Assembly (NCBI RefSeq): GCF_002265625.1
Contig: NZ_NOVE01000011.1
Location: 20,918-84,917, forward strand
DNA from: Prevotella sp. 885
GTDB taxonomy: Bacteria; Bacteroidota; Bacteroidia; Bacteroidales; Bacteroidaceae
Direction of reading: 5' to 3'
Length of the DNA stretch: 64,000 nt
Of this stretch, positions 46,990 through 55,739 are shown one piece after another (within the stretch, counting starts at the first letter, position 1; the number at the start of each line of letters is the position of its first letter). The position numbers were made by a program, and so were the translations under genes. The notes below the pieces were generated by a model. The model searched no databases. It had not been told where the DNA came from and saw only the letters and a program-made list of their open reading frames with translations.

Positions 46990-47673
46990 TTACAGTTTAA
47001 AGTTCGGCTCTTCGTTGTAAGCCTTTTTGTTAAAGCGATACAGATAAGCACCGCGCTTGGATGTGAGTTTGTCGATGTGTTCGGTCTTCTCAATGAAGTC
47101 CATCTCCTTGATGCGCTTGCGGAAGTTACGCTTGTCGACTTCCTCACCGTTCACGGCCTCGTAGACCTTCTGGAGTTGCGAGAGGGTGAATAGTTCGGGC
47201 AGAAGATTGAAGCCTATCGGCTCGTGCGAAATCTTCTCCTGCATCATGCGACGCGCCTTAAGCACCATCTTGCGATGGTCGGAGAACATCTCGGGCAGTT
47301 GCTCAATGTTCACCCATGCCACATCGTGCTCCTGCTGCTGTGCCTGATCGTAGTCAGCTACATTTATCATCGAGTAATAGGCTATGGACACCACCCTGTT
47401 ACCAGGGTCGCGGCCTACATCGCCAAATGCCCCTACCTGCTTCATATATAGGTCTTTCAGTCCGGTCAATCCGTAGAGCACGCGCTTTGCGGCATCGTCC
47501 ACACTTTCATTCTCGCCGACGAAACCTCCGTACAGCGACCATTCGCCACGACCCGGGTTCATCTTACGCTTGCCCATCAAGACTCGAAGCTCGCCCTCGT
47601 CGAAACCAAAGACTATACAGTCAACTGCCACAAACAGCTTGTCGTGTTCGTTATAGAAATTTTCCATGATCAA
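46990..47673 (-). CDS. araR: Nudix-related transcriptional regulator (AraR/NrtR type)
   Basis: The 227-residue protein has an N-terminal Nudix domain and a C-terminal winged helix (LSQLQKVYEAVNGEEVDKRNFRKRIKEMDFI, about 168-198). The Nudix box should be Gx5Ex7REUxEExGU; here it reads GFVGENE, then seven residues, then RVLYGLTGL. The first Gly, Glu, Arg and final Gly are kept but the REUxEE glutamates are gone, so hydrolysis is unlikely. In Bacteroides thetaiotaomicron a protein of this family (BtAraR) is known to sense L-arabinose and repress the arabinose genes. The same role is inferred here from the locus. It lies 38 bases downstream of the symporter gene. Confidence 0.88.
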   Translation of the reverse strand: MIMENFYNEHDKLFVAVDCIVFGFDEGELRVLMGKRKMNPGRGEWSLYGGFVGENESVDDAAKRVLYGLTGLKDLYMKQVGAFGDVGRDPGNRVVSIAYYSMINVADYDQAQQQEHDVAWVNIEQLPEMFSDHRKMVLKARRMMQEKISHEPIGFNLLPELFTLSQLQKVYEAVNGEEVDKRNFRKRIKEMDFIEKTEHIDKLTSKRGAYLYRFNKKAYNEEPNFKL

Positions 47674-47711
47674 AATATATATTAAGTTTTAGATAGGGTT
47701 AGTTTTAGTTT

Positions 47712-49463
47712 TTACCAGAAATACCAGTAGAATGCGCCGCACAGACCGATTACGAGCAATGTGCCGACGATATCCCATACGTTCCAGCTTGAGCGAATCA
47801 TCTTGCGATAGTCAGTTGTGAAGGTGATGGCCTCAATCTGTTCCTTTGAAGGAGCCGGAGTGAAGCATGACACAACCACCATCATGGCGATGATGAAGAC
47901 GAGCAACCAGCACTCGAAGATGAGCCAGTTGGTCTGCCAGAACCATGCTGTGCTGTCCCAGAAGGCGCCGTCCATAACAGCCTTGCCTGAGTCTGTAATG
48001 ACATTGGTGATGAGACGGAGCATGCCGATGGCGAAACCGCCGATAAGTCCCCACTCACCTGCCTTAGGAGTGATGCGCTTTGAGAAGATACCAAGTGTGA
48101 ATACTGCCACCATTGAAGGAGCAAGCAGCGACTGGATGCCCTGAAGGTAAGTGTAGAGTGTGTCCATTGACATCATCACCGGCATCCAAGCCAGACCGAG
48201 CAACACCACTACTACTGTGGCTATACGTCCTACGAGCACGTAGTGAGCCTCGCTCATGCCCTTCTTCAGAGGCTTATAGAAGTCCTCGGTGAAGAGAGTG
48301 GCGCACGAATTGAAGAATGCTGCGAGTGAAGCTACAAGGGCGCAGACGAAACCGATGGTGACGATGCCCTTTATGCCGGTAGGCAGAACGTTCTTCACCA
48401 TAACGGCGAAAGCTGCGTCAGTATTGAGCTGTCCTGCTGCATTGACGCCCATGTCGAAACCTGAACCTGCCTTGTGCTGAAGAGCTATGGCTATCATACC
48501 CGGAATGAGGAACATGAAGCAGGGGAGAATCTTGAAGAAACCGGCAGCGATGGTGCCGCGGCGTGCACGTGCAATGACCTTGGCGTTGTCCTCGCCGGGC
48601 TGCTGTCCGAGCACACGCTGTACGATGTGCTGGTCAGTACACCAATACCAGAAACCGATGATGGATGCTCCGAGGAACACCACGTAACCGGGATATTCAG
48701 GATACATCGGGTCGCCCTGATCAGTATGGAACATGTGGTTGATGCCGTAGCCGTCGTGCATGGCGCGGGCATTGTCCATCATTGCTGACCATCCTGCCAC
48801 GATGCTGCCGTCGCCCAACATGTTGAGTCCGAGGAAGAGCACGAGGAACGATCCGATGATAAGGATAGGAGTCTGGATGGAAGAGAGGGTCATCACGCCC
48901 TTCATGCCGCCGAAGACGGTGAACACGGCTGTGATGGCAATCAGACCGATGGCTCCGTACCAGAACGGTATGCCGAGGAGGAACTCGAAGAAGATGCCGC
49001 CCGTAAACGCTGTGACGCTCACCTTTGTAAGCACGTAAGCCACAAGGGTGATGATGGACAGCCATGAGCCTGTGCGGTGTGTGTAACGGAACTTGAGGAA
49101 GTCAGGCATCGTGATGATCTTGCCCAGCTTGTTGTTAAGCAACTGATAGAACGGTACGAACAGCCATCCGAGGAACAGGATCATCCAGCCCTGCATCTCC
49201 CAGTGTGCCATACCTACGCCGTCCTTGGCTCCGGTTCCTGCCAGACCTACGAGGTGCTCCGAACCGATGTTGGCGGCAAAGATTGCCATACCGATTACGT
49301 ACCAAGGCTCGCCCTTACCGAAGAGGTAGTCTGACGAGCTTTCGCCCTTAGAAGCTTTCTTATCTTTCATGATGGCGCGCCATACTGCCCATACCACTCC
49401 GAGCAGACCTACTACGAGGACAGCCCAGTCGAGCCATGCAAATTCGTGTGAGTTTAAGTTCAT
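47712..49463 (-). CDS. araP: Sodium/solute symporter, predicted L-arabinose transporter
   Basis: The 583-residue protein has about fourteen membrane helices and the SSS-family signatures: IFAANIGSEHLVGLAGTGAKDG, WEMQGWMILFLGWLFVPFYQ and a later GFVCALVASLAAFFNSCATLFTEDFYKPL. It resembles SGLT-like sugar/sodium carriers. In the locus it is next to the regulator and a mutarotase, which fits arabinose uptake. A 335-base non-coding stretch lies upstream, the probable main promoter and operator region of the operon. The symbol follows the Bacteroides arabinose literature and is an inference from position. Confidence 0.85.
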   Translation of the reverse strand: MNLNSHEFAWLDWAVLVVGLLGVVWAVWRAIMKDKKASKGESSSDYLFGKGEPWYVIGMAIFAANIGSEHLVGLAGTGAKDGVGMAHWEMQGWMILFLGWLFVPFYQLLNNKLGKIITMPDFLKFRYTHRTGSWLSIITLVAYVLTKVSVTAFTGGIFFEFLLGIPFWYGAIGLIAITAVFTVFGGMKGVMTLSSIQTPILIIGSFLVLFLGLNMLGDGSIVAGWSAMMDNARAMHDGYGINHMFHTDQGDPMYPEYPGYVVFLGASIIGFWYWCTDQHIVQRVLGQQPGEDNAKVIARARRGTIAAGFFKILPCFMFLIPGMIAIALQHKAGSGFDMGVNAAGQLNTDAAFAVMVKNVLPTGIKGIVTIGFVCALVASLAAFFNSCATLFTEDFYKPLKKGMSEAHYVLVGRIATVVVVLLGLAWMPVMMSMDTLYTYLQGIQSLLAPSMVAVFTLGIFSKRITPKAGEWGLIGGFAIGMLRLITNVITDSGKAVMDGAFWDSTAWFWQTNWLIFECWLLVFIIAMMVVVSCFTPAPSKEQIEAITFTTDYRKMIRSSWNVWDIVGTLLVIGLCGAFYWYFW

Positions 49464-49798
49464 TTTTATTTGGGTTTTTATTTTATTGTTATTGGGTTTG
49501 TTCCCTTTATTGTTTATTTCTTATATGTTGATTGTTGTCCACTCCAGCTGATTGATATCCTGCTGCTTATTCTCATTACTGCTATTACTAATCCGTATAT
49601 GTTATACTACTACGATCTATAAACGATATTTAACCTTTGTCTTTCTGTAACAACTCTATATGTATTCGATTTTTGTCTTACAACTATTTATGTTTTTCGG
49701 CATCGTCATCACGACGTTGCCTTCTTTACAACTAAACTCGTTAAATATCAATAGCTTTATGTGGACAACAATGTTATGCTTTTTGCTTATCCTACGTC
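49464..49798. other. Non-coding region upstream of the symporter operon
   Basis: 335 bases without a gene. It lies between galM and the symporter, both on the minus strand, so it probably holds the 3' end of the galM transcript and the promoter of the symporter-araR-araDAB unit. I found no full TAnnTTTG match on the minus strand and no convincing terminator. TTGTT/AACAA-rich stretches are present, for example ACAACAATGTTA near 49764, but no operator can be assigned without known AraR sites for comparison. Confidence 0.4.
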
Positions 49799-50983
49799 TT
49801 ACTTGTCTGTTGAGAAGTCGCCGGTCCAGAAGCGGTAAGCCACGTGGCTGTAATACTTCTCGCCTGGCTTGAGGTAAGGCGACGGCCAGTTATGCTTGTT
49901 GGGTGAGTCGGGATATTTCTGGCTCTCCAGACAAACCGATACGTGCTTCGGATACTTGATGCCGTGCTTGCAGCTTACGCCAGTTCCCTGGAAGTTGCCT
50001 GTGTAGACCTGCACGCCAGGCTCGTTGGTATACATCGAGAGACCAATCTTTGTCAGCGGCGACCAGAGCACAGCGCAAACCTTCGTGTCGTCGCCCTTGC
50101 CGTCCTTGTATGTGTTGAGACACCAGTTGTGGTCGTAGCCCGAAGCGTTGCGAATCTGCTCGAACGAGGTGTCGTTGATGGTCTGAGAGAGAGCGTGTGC
50201 CTTGCGGAAATCCATCGGTGTGCCATCTACGGGAAGAATCTCGCCCGTTGTCATGTATGTAGAGTCGGCGGGAGTGTAATTGTCCGCGTTGAGATAGAGC
50301 CACATATTGGTGCCTTCCTTTGAAGGATCGCCGTTCAGATTGAAGTAGCTGTGGTTGGTCATGTTCACCACGGTCTCCTTGGCTGTCGTGGCATCGAAGG
50401 TGATGTCCAGCGTATTGTTGCTCAATACCTTATACGTGGTATGTGCCGTAACGGTTCCGGGGAAGTTGTTGTCGCCGTCGGGAGATACGATGGTGAGGAT
50501 GAGCGTCGAGTCGTTAGGCTGCTTGGCATCGTAAACCTGATACATCCAACCTGAAGGACCGCCGTGGAGACAATGTCCGAAGTTGTTCTGCGGCAGCTGG
50601 TATGTCTTTCCTGCCACCGTGAGCTTGCCGCCGCCGATGCGGTTGGCATAACGTCCTACAGACGAACCGAAGTCGCTCGGGCTGTTCACGGAGTCGGTAT
50701 ACTGTTTCAGATTGTCATAGCCAAGCACCACGTCGGTGGGTTTGCCGTTGGCATCAGGCACGACAAGCGAAACTACGCGACCGCCGAAATTGGTGATGCA
50801 CACTTCCATGCCGTTGCTGTTCTTCAGCGTGAAGAGTGCAGTCTTCTTATTGTTTACAATCGAATCGAAACGTGCGGGGTTGAGTCCTGAAACAGTCTCT
50901 TCCACCGGTTTGCCCGATGTGCATGCAGTAATGGCGAGGGCTGCTGCAGCAACACCAATAAATGCAGGCTTGAATAGGTTCAT
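49799..50983 (-). CDS. galM: Aldose 1-epimerase, lipoprotein form
   Basis: The 394-residue mutarotase starts with a lipoprotein signal (AAAALAITACTS, lipid Cys near residue 21). Its beta-sandwich has the galactose mutarotase motifs: NFGGRVVSLVVPD, SVGRYANRIGGGK (substrate Arg), NNFGHCLHGGPSG (catalytic His), VVNMTNHSYFNLNGD (second His) and SGYDHNW. It interconverts anomers of sugars, here probably arabinose at the envelope before uptake. It is the first gene of the arabinose group, ending 335 bases from the symporter. Confidence 0.92.
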   Translation of the reverse strand: MNLFKPAFIGVAAAALAITACTSGKPVEETVSGLNPARFDSIVNNKKTALFTLKNSNGMEVCITNFGGRVVSLVVPDANGKPTDVVLGYDNLKQYTDSVNSPSDFGSSVGRYANRIGGGKLTVAGKTYQLPQNNFGHCLHGGPSGWMYQVYDAKQPNDSTLILTIVSPDGDNNFPGTVTAHTTYKVLSNNTLDITFDATTAKETVVNMTNHSYFNLNGDPSKEGTNMWLYLNADNYTPADSTYMTTGEILPVDGTPMDFRKAHALSQTINDTSFEQIRNASGYDHNWCLNTYKDGKGDDTKVCAVLWSPLTKIGLSMYTNEPGVQVYTGNFQGTGVSCKHGIKYPKHVSVCLESQKYPDSPNKHNWPSPYLKPGEKYYSHVAYRFWTGDFSTDK

Positions 50984-51089
50984 ATTTACTTTCGTTTTTA
51001 GTTATTTTTTATGTACTTTGCTTTTATGGGTGTAAAATTACCACTTATTATTCTATCCACAAAATGTTTCAATACTTTTCTTCTTGCAA

Positions 51090-51108
51090 AAGTGTTCTTT
51101 TGACACTT
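51090..51108. promoter_or_regulatory. Inverted repeat upstream of galM (possible operator)
   Basis: AAGTGTTCTTTTGACACTT, with arms AAGTGT and ACACTT, lies 107 bases before the galM start. It may be a binding site for the arabinose regulator. Only the symmetry supports this. Confidence 0.3.
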
Positions 51109-51199
51109 ATGTACCATAATTTAACATTTGTAAAGACTTTTGGCTGCAATTGTAACTACTCGGCACATGTCTTCTTGTCAAAAACGTCTTCATGTCCAC

Positions 51200-51580
51200 C
51201 ATGCAAATATCGTACAAAGAGTAAAAAGCTGTTACAAAATAAAAATTGATTTTAGAGGTCTGGGTTGCTGTTTTTATGGTGTTATACTGTGCAAACAGCA
51301 CCAATTCTTAACAATAGTGCCACTTTTACCATGCAATAGTGCCACTATTAGAGTGTAAAAGTGGCGCTATTGTATGATAAAAGTGGCACTATTATAGTGT
51401 AAAAGTGGCGCTATTGCGCTTGTTTGGTTCCCTTATTCATTGCACAATTCTTCTTTTAATCGCATAATTAACTGTGCGTCAATACGCTATGACTGCACGC
51501 TCAAAACTCAAGAATTTCGCACTAAAGATTTCTTCGTGCGCTCAACTCGCACTCCTGGCGATTAGAAATGCAAATATTGT
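51200..51580 (-). repeat. 380-bp interspersed repeat, copy C (inverted)
   Basis: Reverse complement of copies A and B: it begins CATGCAAATATCGTA (the right end) and stops with AGAAATGCAAATATTGT (the left end). It carries the same tandem CAATAGTGCCACTTTTA-type units, the same GCTGTTTGCACAGC-like block and the same length as copy A (381 bases). It lies between galM and the GldB-like gene. Confidence 0.88.
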
Positions 51581-51622
51581 CATCGGAACCGCCGAAGAAT
51601 TAGAAAGTTACTCTATGTATTC

Positions 51623-52420
51623 TTATTTCTTAAGCATATCCGCTATGGACTTTCCCGATGACTTTTCCATTTCCTTGGCGGCTATATCCGTAAACTTCGT
51701 GGCGAACACTTTCTTTTTCATAGCCTTGTTCACCACCCACATTATCTTGCCGATGTGCAAGTCGCGCTGGTATTGCGATGCTGACTCGTAGTCCTTTAGC
51801 GGGAACATGCTGAGCAGATAGAAGCTCAGACAGTCGGGTACGATGCACGAACGGGTCATCTGGCTGCGTTGGTGTTCGCTGTAGAAGCGGCGATAAACGG
51901 CAAAGTCTTCGCCCAGATACTTGTCCAATGAAATGCCTATGCTGTTGTTTCCGATAATCACGCTCTGGTCGAGAGCACCTATCTGGGAGTAGACCACGGG
52001 GATGCTCAAGCTGGGAATCATCTTCTGAAGCCGCTTGAAGGCATCACTCATCTGCGTGTTGATGTCCGACATGTTGGCATATTGCGCCTCCGCTTCGGCT
52101 ATGATGGCTTGAAGAGTGGTGTCCTGATAGAAACTGAGAAACTTGGAATTGATTTCCGGGTCGTTCACTTCGCCAATCTTCAGCACGTCCTCAATCAAGG
52201 TGCGCGTCTCCATCGCATATTCGATGTTCATCTGCTGAAGGGCGGAAAAGTCTCCCGTTGTGAGATAACGACTCTGCAGACGGTCGTAACGTTGCACTTC
52301 CACCAACGTTTGACGACTGTCGTCACCATATTGCTTCAACTTGAGTTCACATGCTGTCGAAGCCAATAATACGATGCTTATTATTATAATGTATATTTTT
52401 CTCACTACGGTTATGCCCAA
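51623..52420 (-). CDS. GldB-like lipoprotein
   Basis: The 265-residue protein has a lipoprotein signal (ISIVLLASTACELK, lipid Cys near residue 24). A helical body and a central segment follow (PVVYSQIGALDQSVIIGNNSIGISLDKYLGEDF, about 138-170), which recalls the gliding-motility lipoprotein GldB. GldB is one of the accessory proteins of gliding and type IX secretion in Bacteroidetes; in non-gliding Bacteroidales its relatives have no established role. Length is shorter than typical GldB. The gene stands alone with its own promoter. Confidence 0.65.
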   Translation of the reverse strand: MGITVVRKIYIIIISIVLLASTACELKLKQYGDDSRQTLVEVQRYDRLQSRYLTTGDFSALQQMNIEYAMETRTLIEDVLKIGEVNDPEINSKFLSFYQDTTLQAIIAEAEAQYANMSDINTQMSDAFKRLQKMIPSLSIPVVYSQIGALDQSVIIGNNSIGISLDKYLGEDFAVYRRFYSEHQRSQMTRSCIVPDCLSFYLLSMFPLKDYESASQYQRDLHIGKIMWVVNKAMKKKVFATKFTDIAAKEMEKSSGKSIADMLKK

Positions 52421-52481
52421 ATATCATTTCTTTTCTTGCTCTGCGAAGGCGCGCAGAGAAGCGTTTTAGTATTTTCAAATG

Positions 52482-52489
52482 CAAAAATA
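52482..52489 (-). promoter_or_regulatory. -7 promoter box of the GldB-like gene
   Basis: The minus strand reads TATTTTTG, a full match to TAnnTTTG, 61 bases before the start. A short hairpin (CTCTGCG/CGCAGAG, about 52438-52457) lies in the leader. Confidence 0.5.
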
Positions 52490-52523
52490 CTAAAAAAGAT
52501 TTTAACAAACAAGCAAATCAGCT

Positions 52524-52562
52524 AAAAAAGTTAAACGACAAGCCTATTCTTGTCGTTTAACC
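52524..52562 (-). terminator. Terminator of the glycosyltransferase-MtaB unit
   Basis: The arms GTTAAACGACAAG (52531-52543) and CTTGTCGTTTAAC (52550-52562) are perfect over 13 bases. On the minus strand six T follow. It lies 26 bases after the glycosyltransferase stop. Confidence 0.88.
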
Positions 52563-52587
52563 TTTAAAATATCAAAAAAAATGCGTG

Positions 52588-53634
52588 TTATTTCGCTTTT
52601 CTCAAATATTTATACATACGATTGCCCTTGACGTAATACTGCCAAAGGATGGAGTAGGAGGCTCTTGGGAGCAGGTCAGCCACGCTGCTGTCGTTTCTGA
52701 CCACACGTGAAGCCTGGATGTTACGGCGATCGTCGGCAAAGTCGGCACGCCACGCCTTGTAAGCCTTGCGTCCACGTATCACAGCACGGAATTCGCCCCA
52801 GTTGCGGTCAAGCAGCAACGACTTGAAGGCTGCCACATAGTCCAGCCAGAAACGCATGCGCATCACGTGGCGGAGGTCTTTCTCTGGCAGGTTCTTATAG
52901 AGCATGGTGAGGTTGTTGCGGAAGTTGAGGAAGGTCTTCATGGGATTTCCTTTTGGCAATGTGCCGCCTCCGACATGATAGACATGGCATTGCGGCACGC
53001 AGAAAATTCGCCTTCCGAGGTTGAAGAGTCGCCAGCAGAGGTCAATCTCCTCGTTGTGAGCAAAGAAGCGCTCGTCGAATCCTCCGACTCTCCAGAAGTC
53101 GTCACGACGTATCATCAGGCAGGCTCCGGTCGCCCAAAGCACCTCCACAATGTCGTCGTACTGTCCCTCGTCTTTCTCCACGGTCTCGAAAACGCGACCA
53201 CGGCAGTAGGGATAGCCGTAGCGGTCGATGTAGCCTCCGCTTGCTCCTGCGTACTCGAAGTGGTCACGGGTGTGCTCCGCCAGAAGCTTCGGCTGGCATG
53301 CTGCCGCTTCGGGATGGGCGTCCATGAAGTCGATGAGCGGACCGAGCCAGTTTTCGCCGACTTCCACATCGCTGTTGAGAAGCATATAATAAGGTGTGCT
53401 CACTTGCTCTAATGCATGGTTATATCCGCCTGCAAAGCCATAGTTGCGGTCGAGCACGATGATGCGCACTTCCGGAAACTCGCTCTTCAGTATCTCTATT
53501 GAGTTGTCCGATGAGGCATTGTCCGCCACCACTATCTCGGCTATGTCCGCGGAATGATCCACCACCGTAGGCAGAAACCGGTGCAGCATAGCCGCACCGT
53601 TCCAGTTGAGGATTACTATCGATACTTTCTTCAT
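52588..53634 (-). CDS. Family 2 glycosyltransferase
   Basis: The 348-residue protein has the GT-A fold start (VSIVILNWNGAAMLHRFLP), VVADNASSDNSIEIL, an LLNSDVEVGENW segment in place of a DxD, and a second domain with ATGACLMIRRDDFWRVGGFDERFFAHNEEIDLCWRL. It resembles rhamnosyltransferases of the WbbL type; the acceptor and donor cannot be told. No other cell-envelope sugar genes are next to it. It is 33 bases downstream of mtaB and shares its transcript. Confidence 0.9.
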   Translation of the reverse strand: MKKVSIVILNWNGAAMLHRFLPTVVDHSADIAEIVVADNASSDNSIEILKSEFPEVRIIVLDRNYGFAGGYNHALEQVSTPYYMLLNSDVEVGENWLGPLIDFMDAHPEAAACQPKLLAEHTRDHFEYAGASGGYIDRYGYPYCRGRVFETVEKDEGQYDDIVEVLWATGACLMIRRDDFWRVGGFDERFFAHNEEIDLCWRLFNLGRRIFCVPQCHVYHVGGGTLPKGNPMKTFLNFRNNLTMLYKNLPEKDLRHVMRMRFWLDYVAAFKSLLLDRNWGEFRAVIRGRKAYKAWRADFADDRRNIQASRVVRNDSSVADLLPRASYSILWQYYVKGNRMYKYLRKAK

Positions 53635-53667
53635 TGTCTTTATTGTTCCTTTCAGAGACTCCGGCTG

Positions 53668-55041
53668 TTACAGCAATGACGCCTTCAGCGCCGACTTGTC
53701 ATGATTGAAGTCGCCGAGACGTACGTGCAGCAGCTGATTGTCATACTCTTCCTTCGCCAACTGCGGTGCCAACTCTACACGCACATAATTGCGTGTGAAA
53801 CCGTGCATGGCCTTTCCGCGTGTGGCTTTCTCGAAGAGCACCTCCTGCTCCGTGCCGATATACTTCTCATAGAAGCTGATGCGCTTCTCCTCGCTGAGGT
53901 CGAGCAGCTGCTTGCTGCGCTGTTTTTTGTCAGCGTCTGCCACTATGTAAGGGATGCGCAGGGCTGCGGTTCCGGGACGTTCGCTGTACGGGAATACGTG
54001 CAACTGGGTGACGTCCATGGCCGTAAGGAAGTTGAGACACTCCTCGAAGCATTCCTCCGTCTCTCCACGACAACCCACCATCACGTCCACGCCGATGAAG
54101 GCATCGGGCATGCGGTTCTTAATGAGTTCTATCTTGTGAGCGAAGAGCTGCTTGTCATAACGGCGATGCATCAGTCGGAGCACCTCGTCACTGCCGCTCT
54201 GGAGCGGAATATGGAAGTGGGGCATGAAGGCACGGCTCTGTGCACAGAAGTCGATAAGCTCGTCAGAGAGCAGGTCTGGCTCCATGCTGCTGATGCGATA
54301 ACGCTCGATGCCCTCCACGCCGTCAAGGGCTTTCACAAGGTCGAGGAAGCTTTCGCCGGTGGTCTTGCCGAAGTCGCCGATGTTAACGCCCGTGAGCACA
54401 ATCTCCTTTCCTCCCTCTTCAGCTGCCTGACGCGCCTGGCTGACAAGGGAAGCGATGGTGGGATTGCGTGAGTTGCCACGTGCGTAAGGAATGGTGCAGT
54501 ACGTGCAGTAGTAGTCGCAGCCGTCCTGTACCTTGAGAAAATAGCGTGTGCGGTTGCCGCGCGAGCACGACGGGGCGAACGATTTTATCTGCTTAGTGCG
54601 TACGGAATGATACTGATGTAAGGCTCCGTCTGCCGCTCCTGTGTCTGCTTCCTGTTCGGCAGCGGTCTCCTTTGCAGTCCAAGCGTCGCTCAAGAACTGC
54701 ACGAGGTCTGCCTTCTCGTTGGATCCGAGCACGAGGTCGACGCCCTCAATACGGCTGACCGCCTCCGACTCCAGCTGTGCGTAACATCCTGTCACCACCA
54801 TAAACGCGCCCGGATTCTGCCTGACCATACGATGAATGGCCTGTCGGCACTTATGGTCAGCCACCTCTGTAACGGAGCAAGTGTTGATGAGGCAGATGTC
54901 TGCCTGTTCGCCTTCCTCCGCCTGTCGTACGCCAAGCTCAGAAAGCATCTTGCCGAACGTAGATGTTTCCGAAAAGTTAAGCTTGCAGCCCAACGTGTAG
55001 TAGGCAGCCTTCTTATTCTGAAAAACTGATGTATTTATCAT
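53668..55041 (-). CDS. mtaB: tRNA (t6A37) methylthiotransferase MtaB
   Basis: The 457-residue protein has the three methylthiotransferase domains. The N-terminal UPF0004 part has YYTLGCKLNFSETSTF, INTCSVTEVADHKC and VTGCYAQ (three cluster cysteines). The radical SAM motif is KVQDGCDYYCTYCTIPYARG (CxxxCxxC, about residues 171-190). A C-terminal TRAM-like part ends the protein. MtaB adds a methylthio group to t6A37 in tRNAs that read ANN codons. The N-terminal LGCKLN signature separates it from RimO and MiaB. Its own promoter lies upstream at 55120. Confidence 0.93.
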   Translation of the reverse strand: MINTSVFQNKKAAYYTLGCKLNFSETSTFGKMLSELGVRQAEEGEQADICLINTCSVTEVADHKCRQAIHRMVRQNPGAFMVVTGCYAQLESEAVSRIEGVDLVLGSNEKADLVQFLSDAWTAKETAAEQEADTGAADGALHQYHSVRTKQIKSFAPSCSRGNRTRYFLKVQDGCDYYCTYCTIPYARGNSRNPTIASLVSQARQAAEEGGKEIVLTGVNIGDFGKTTGESFLDLVKALDGVEGIERYRISSMEPDLLSDELIDFCAQSRAFMPHFHIPLQSGSDEVLRLMHRRYDKQLFAHKIELIKNRMPDAFIGVDVMVGCRGETEECFEECLNFLTAMDVTQLHVFPYSERPGTAALRIPYIVADADKKQRSKQLLDLSEEKRISFYEKYIGTEQEVLFEKATRGKAMHGFTRNYVRVELAPQLAKEEYDNQLLHVRLGDFNHDKSALKASLL

Positions 55042-55119
55042 CTTTACCTTTTATATACCTTATTATATATATATATTATAGAGGCTGCAGACAGACCCTT
55101 CCCGTCCGCAACCAGAATA

Positions 55120-55127
55120 CAAAGTTA
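55120..55127 (-). promoter_or_regulatory. -7 promoter box of mtaB
   Basis: The minus strand reads TAACTTTG, a full consensus match, 78 bases before the start. No clear -33 box. Confidence 0.55.
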
Positions 55128-55405
55128 CGTAAATTTCCTCATTAACATCCCCATTACAACCTGTTTTCGCCACAAAAGCGTTGCTTTTCGTGCTCCTGTG
55201 GGCTTTTGCCTGTGACTCTCACGGCATGGTTTGTACGTGCACAAAAGTGTTAAAAACAGCATAAAAAAGGGTAAACAATGATGTAATGAAAAGATTAACA
55301 TTTGTTAGTAGTTTGTATCTTATTGATATTCAATGCTTTCTGAGTGGGTTACAAAAAAGGCAAAAAAAAATCCTTAAAAGATTAACGCCGTATCAAAAAA
55401 ATATA
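55128..55405. other. Intergenic stretch between mtaB and a small lipoprotein gene
   Basis: About 280 bases without a credible gene on either strand. The sequence is AT-rich toward the right and holds no clear hairpin or repeat. Confidence 0.5.
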
Positions 55406-55413
55406 TACCTTTG
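55406..55413 (+). promoter_or_regulatory. -7 promoter box of the small lipoprotein gene
   Basis: TACCTTTG, a full consensus match, preceded by an A-rich stretch. The start codon follows after 53 bases. Confidence 0.65.
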
Positions 55414-55466
55414 CAATGTTTTAATAAACAAATGATTGTTTTACAGATTTAAAAAGCAAAGAAAAA

Positions 55467-55634
55467 ATGAAGAAATTGGTTTTAATGTTCGTAGCTATCG
55501 CAGCTATCTCTTTCGCATCATGTGGTAACAAGACTGCAGCTCCTGCTGCTAACGCTGACAGCGATACCGTACAGGTAGAGGATACAACAGCTGCTGCTGA
55601 TACAACAGTTGCTACTGACTCAGTTGCTCAGTAA
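55467..55634 (+). CDS. Small lipoprotein, 55 residues
   Basis: ATG 55467 to TAA 55632-55634 encodes 55 residues. The N-terminus MKKLVLMFVAIAAISFASC is a clear lipoprotein signal with the lipid Cys at residue 19. The mature part is only 36 residues, rich in Ala, Asp, Thr and Val (GNKTAAPAANADSDTVQVED), ending ATDSVAQ. No fold can be assigned; it resembles the small acidic, low-complexity lipoproteins found in Bacteroidales envelopes. It has its own promoter and terminator, so it is a real, probably well expressed gene. The codons are dominated by GCT, ACA and GAT, unlike the neighbouring genes, which is common for highly expressed Bacteroidales genes. Confidence 0.85.
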   Translation: MKKLVLMFVAIAAISFASCGNKTAAPAANADSDTVQVEDTTAAADTTVATDSVAQ

Positions 55635-55666
55635 TTCGATAGTTCGAACAAAAAAATGAGAGATTA

Positions 55667-55695
55667 ACCGCTGGTCCGATAGGGCCGGCGGTTTT
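55667..55695 (+). terminator. Terminator of the small lipoprotein gene
   Basis: ACCGCTGGTCC and GGGCCGGCGGT (55667-55692) form an imperfect GC-rich stem around GATA, followed by TTTTTCGTTTTT. Confidence 0.8.
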
Positions 55696-55739
55696 TCGTT
55701 TTTATATATAACCGACTTTTCGTTTAACACAACCTATGT

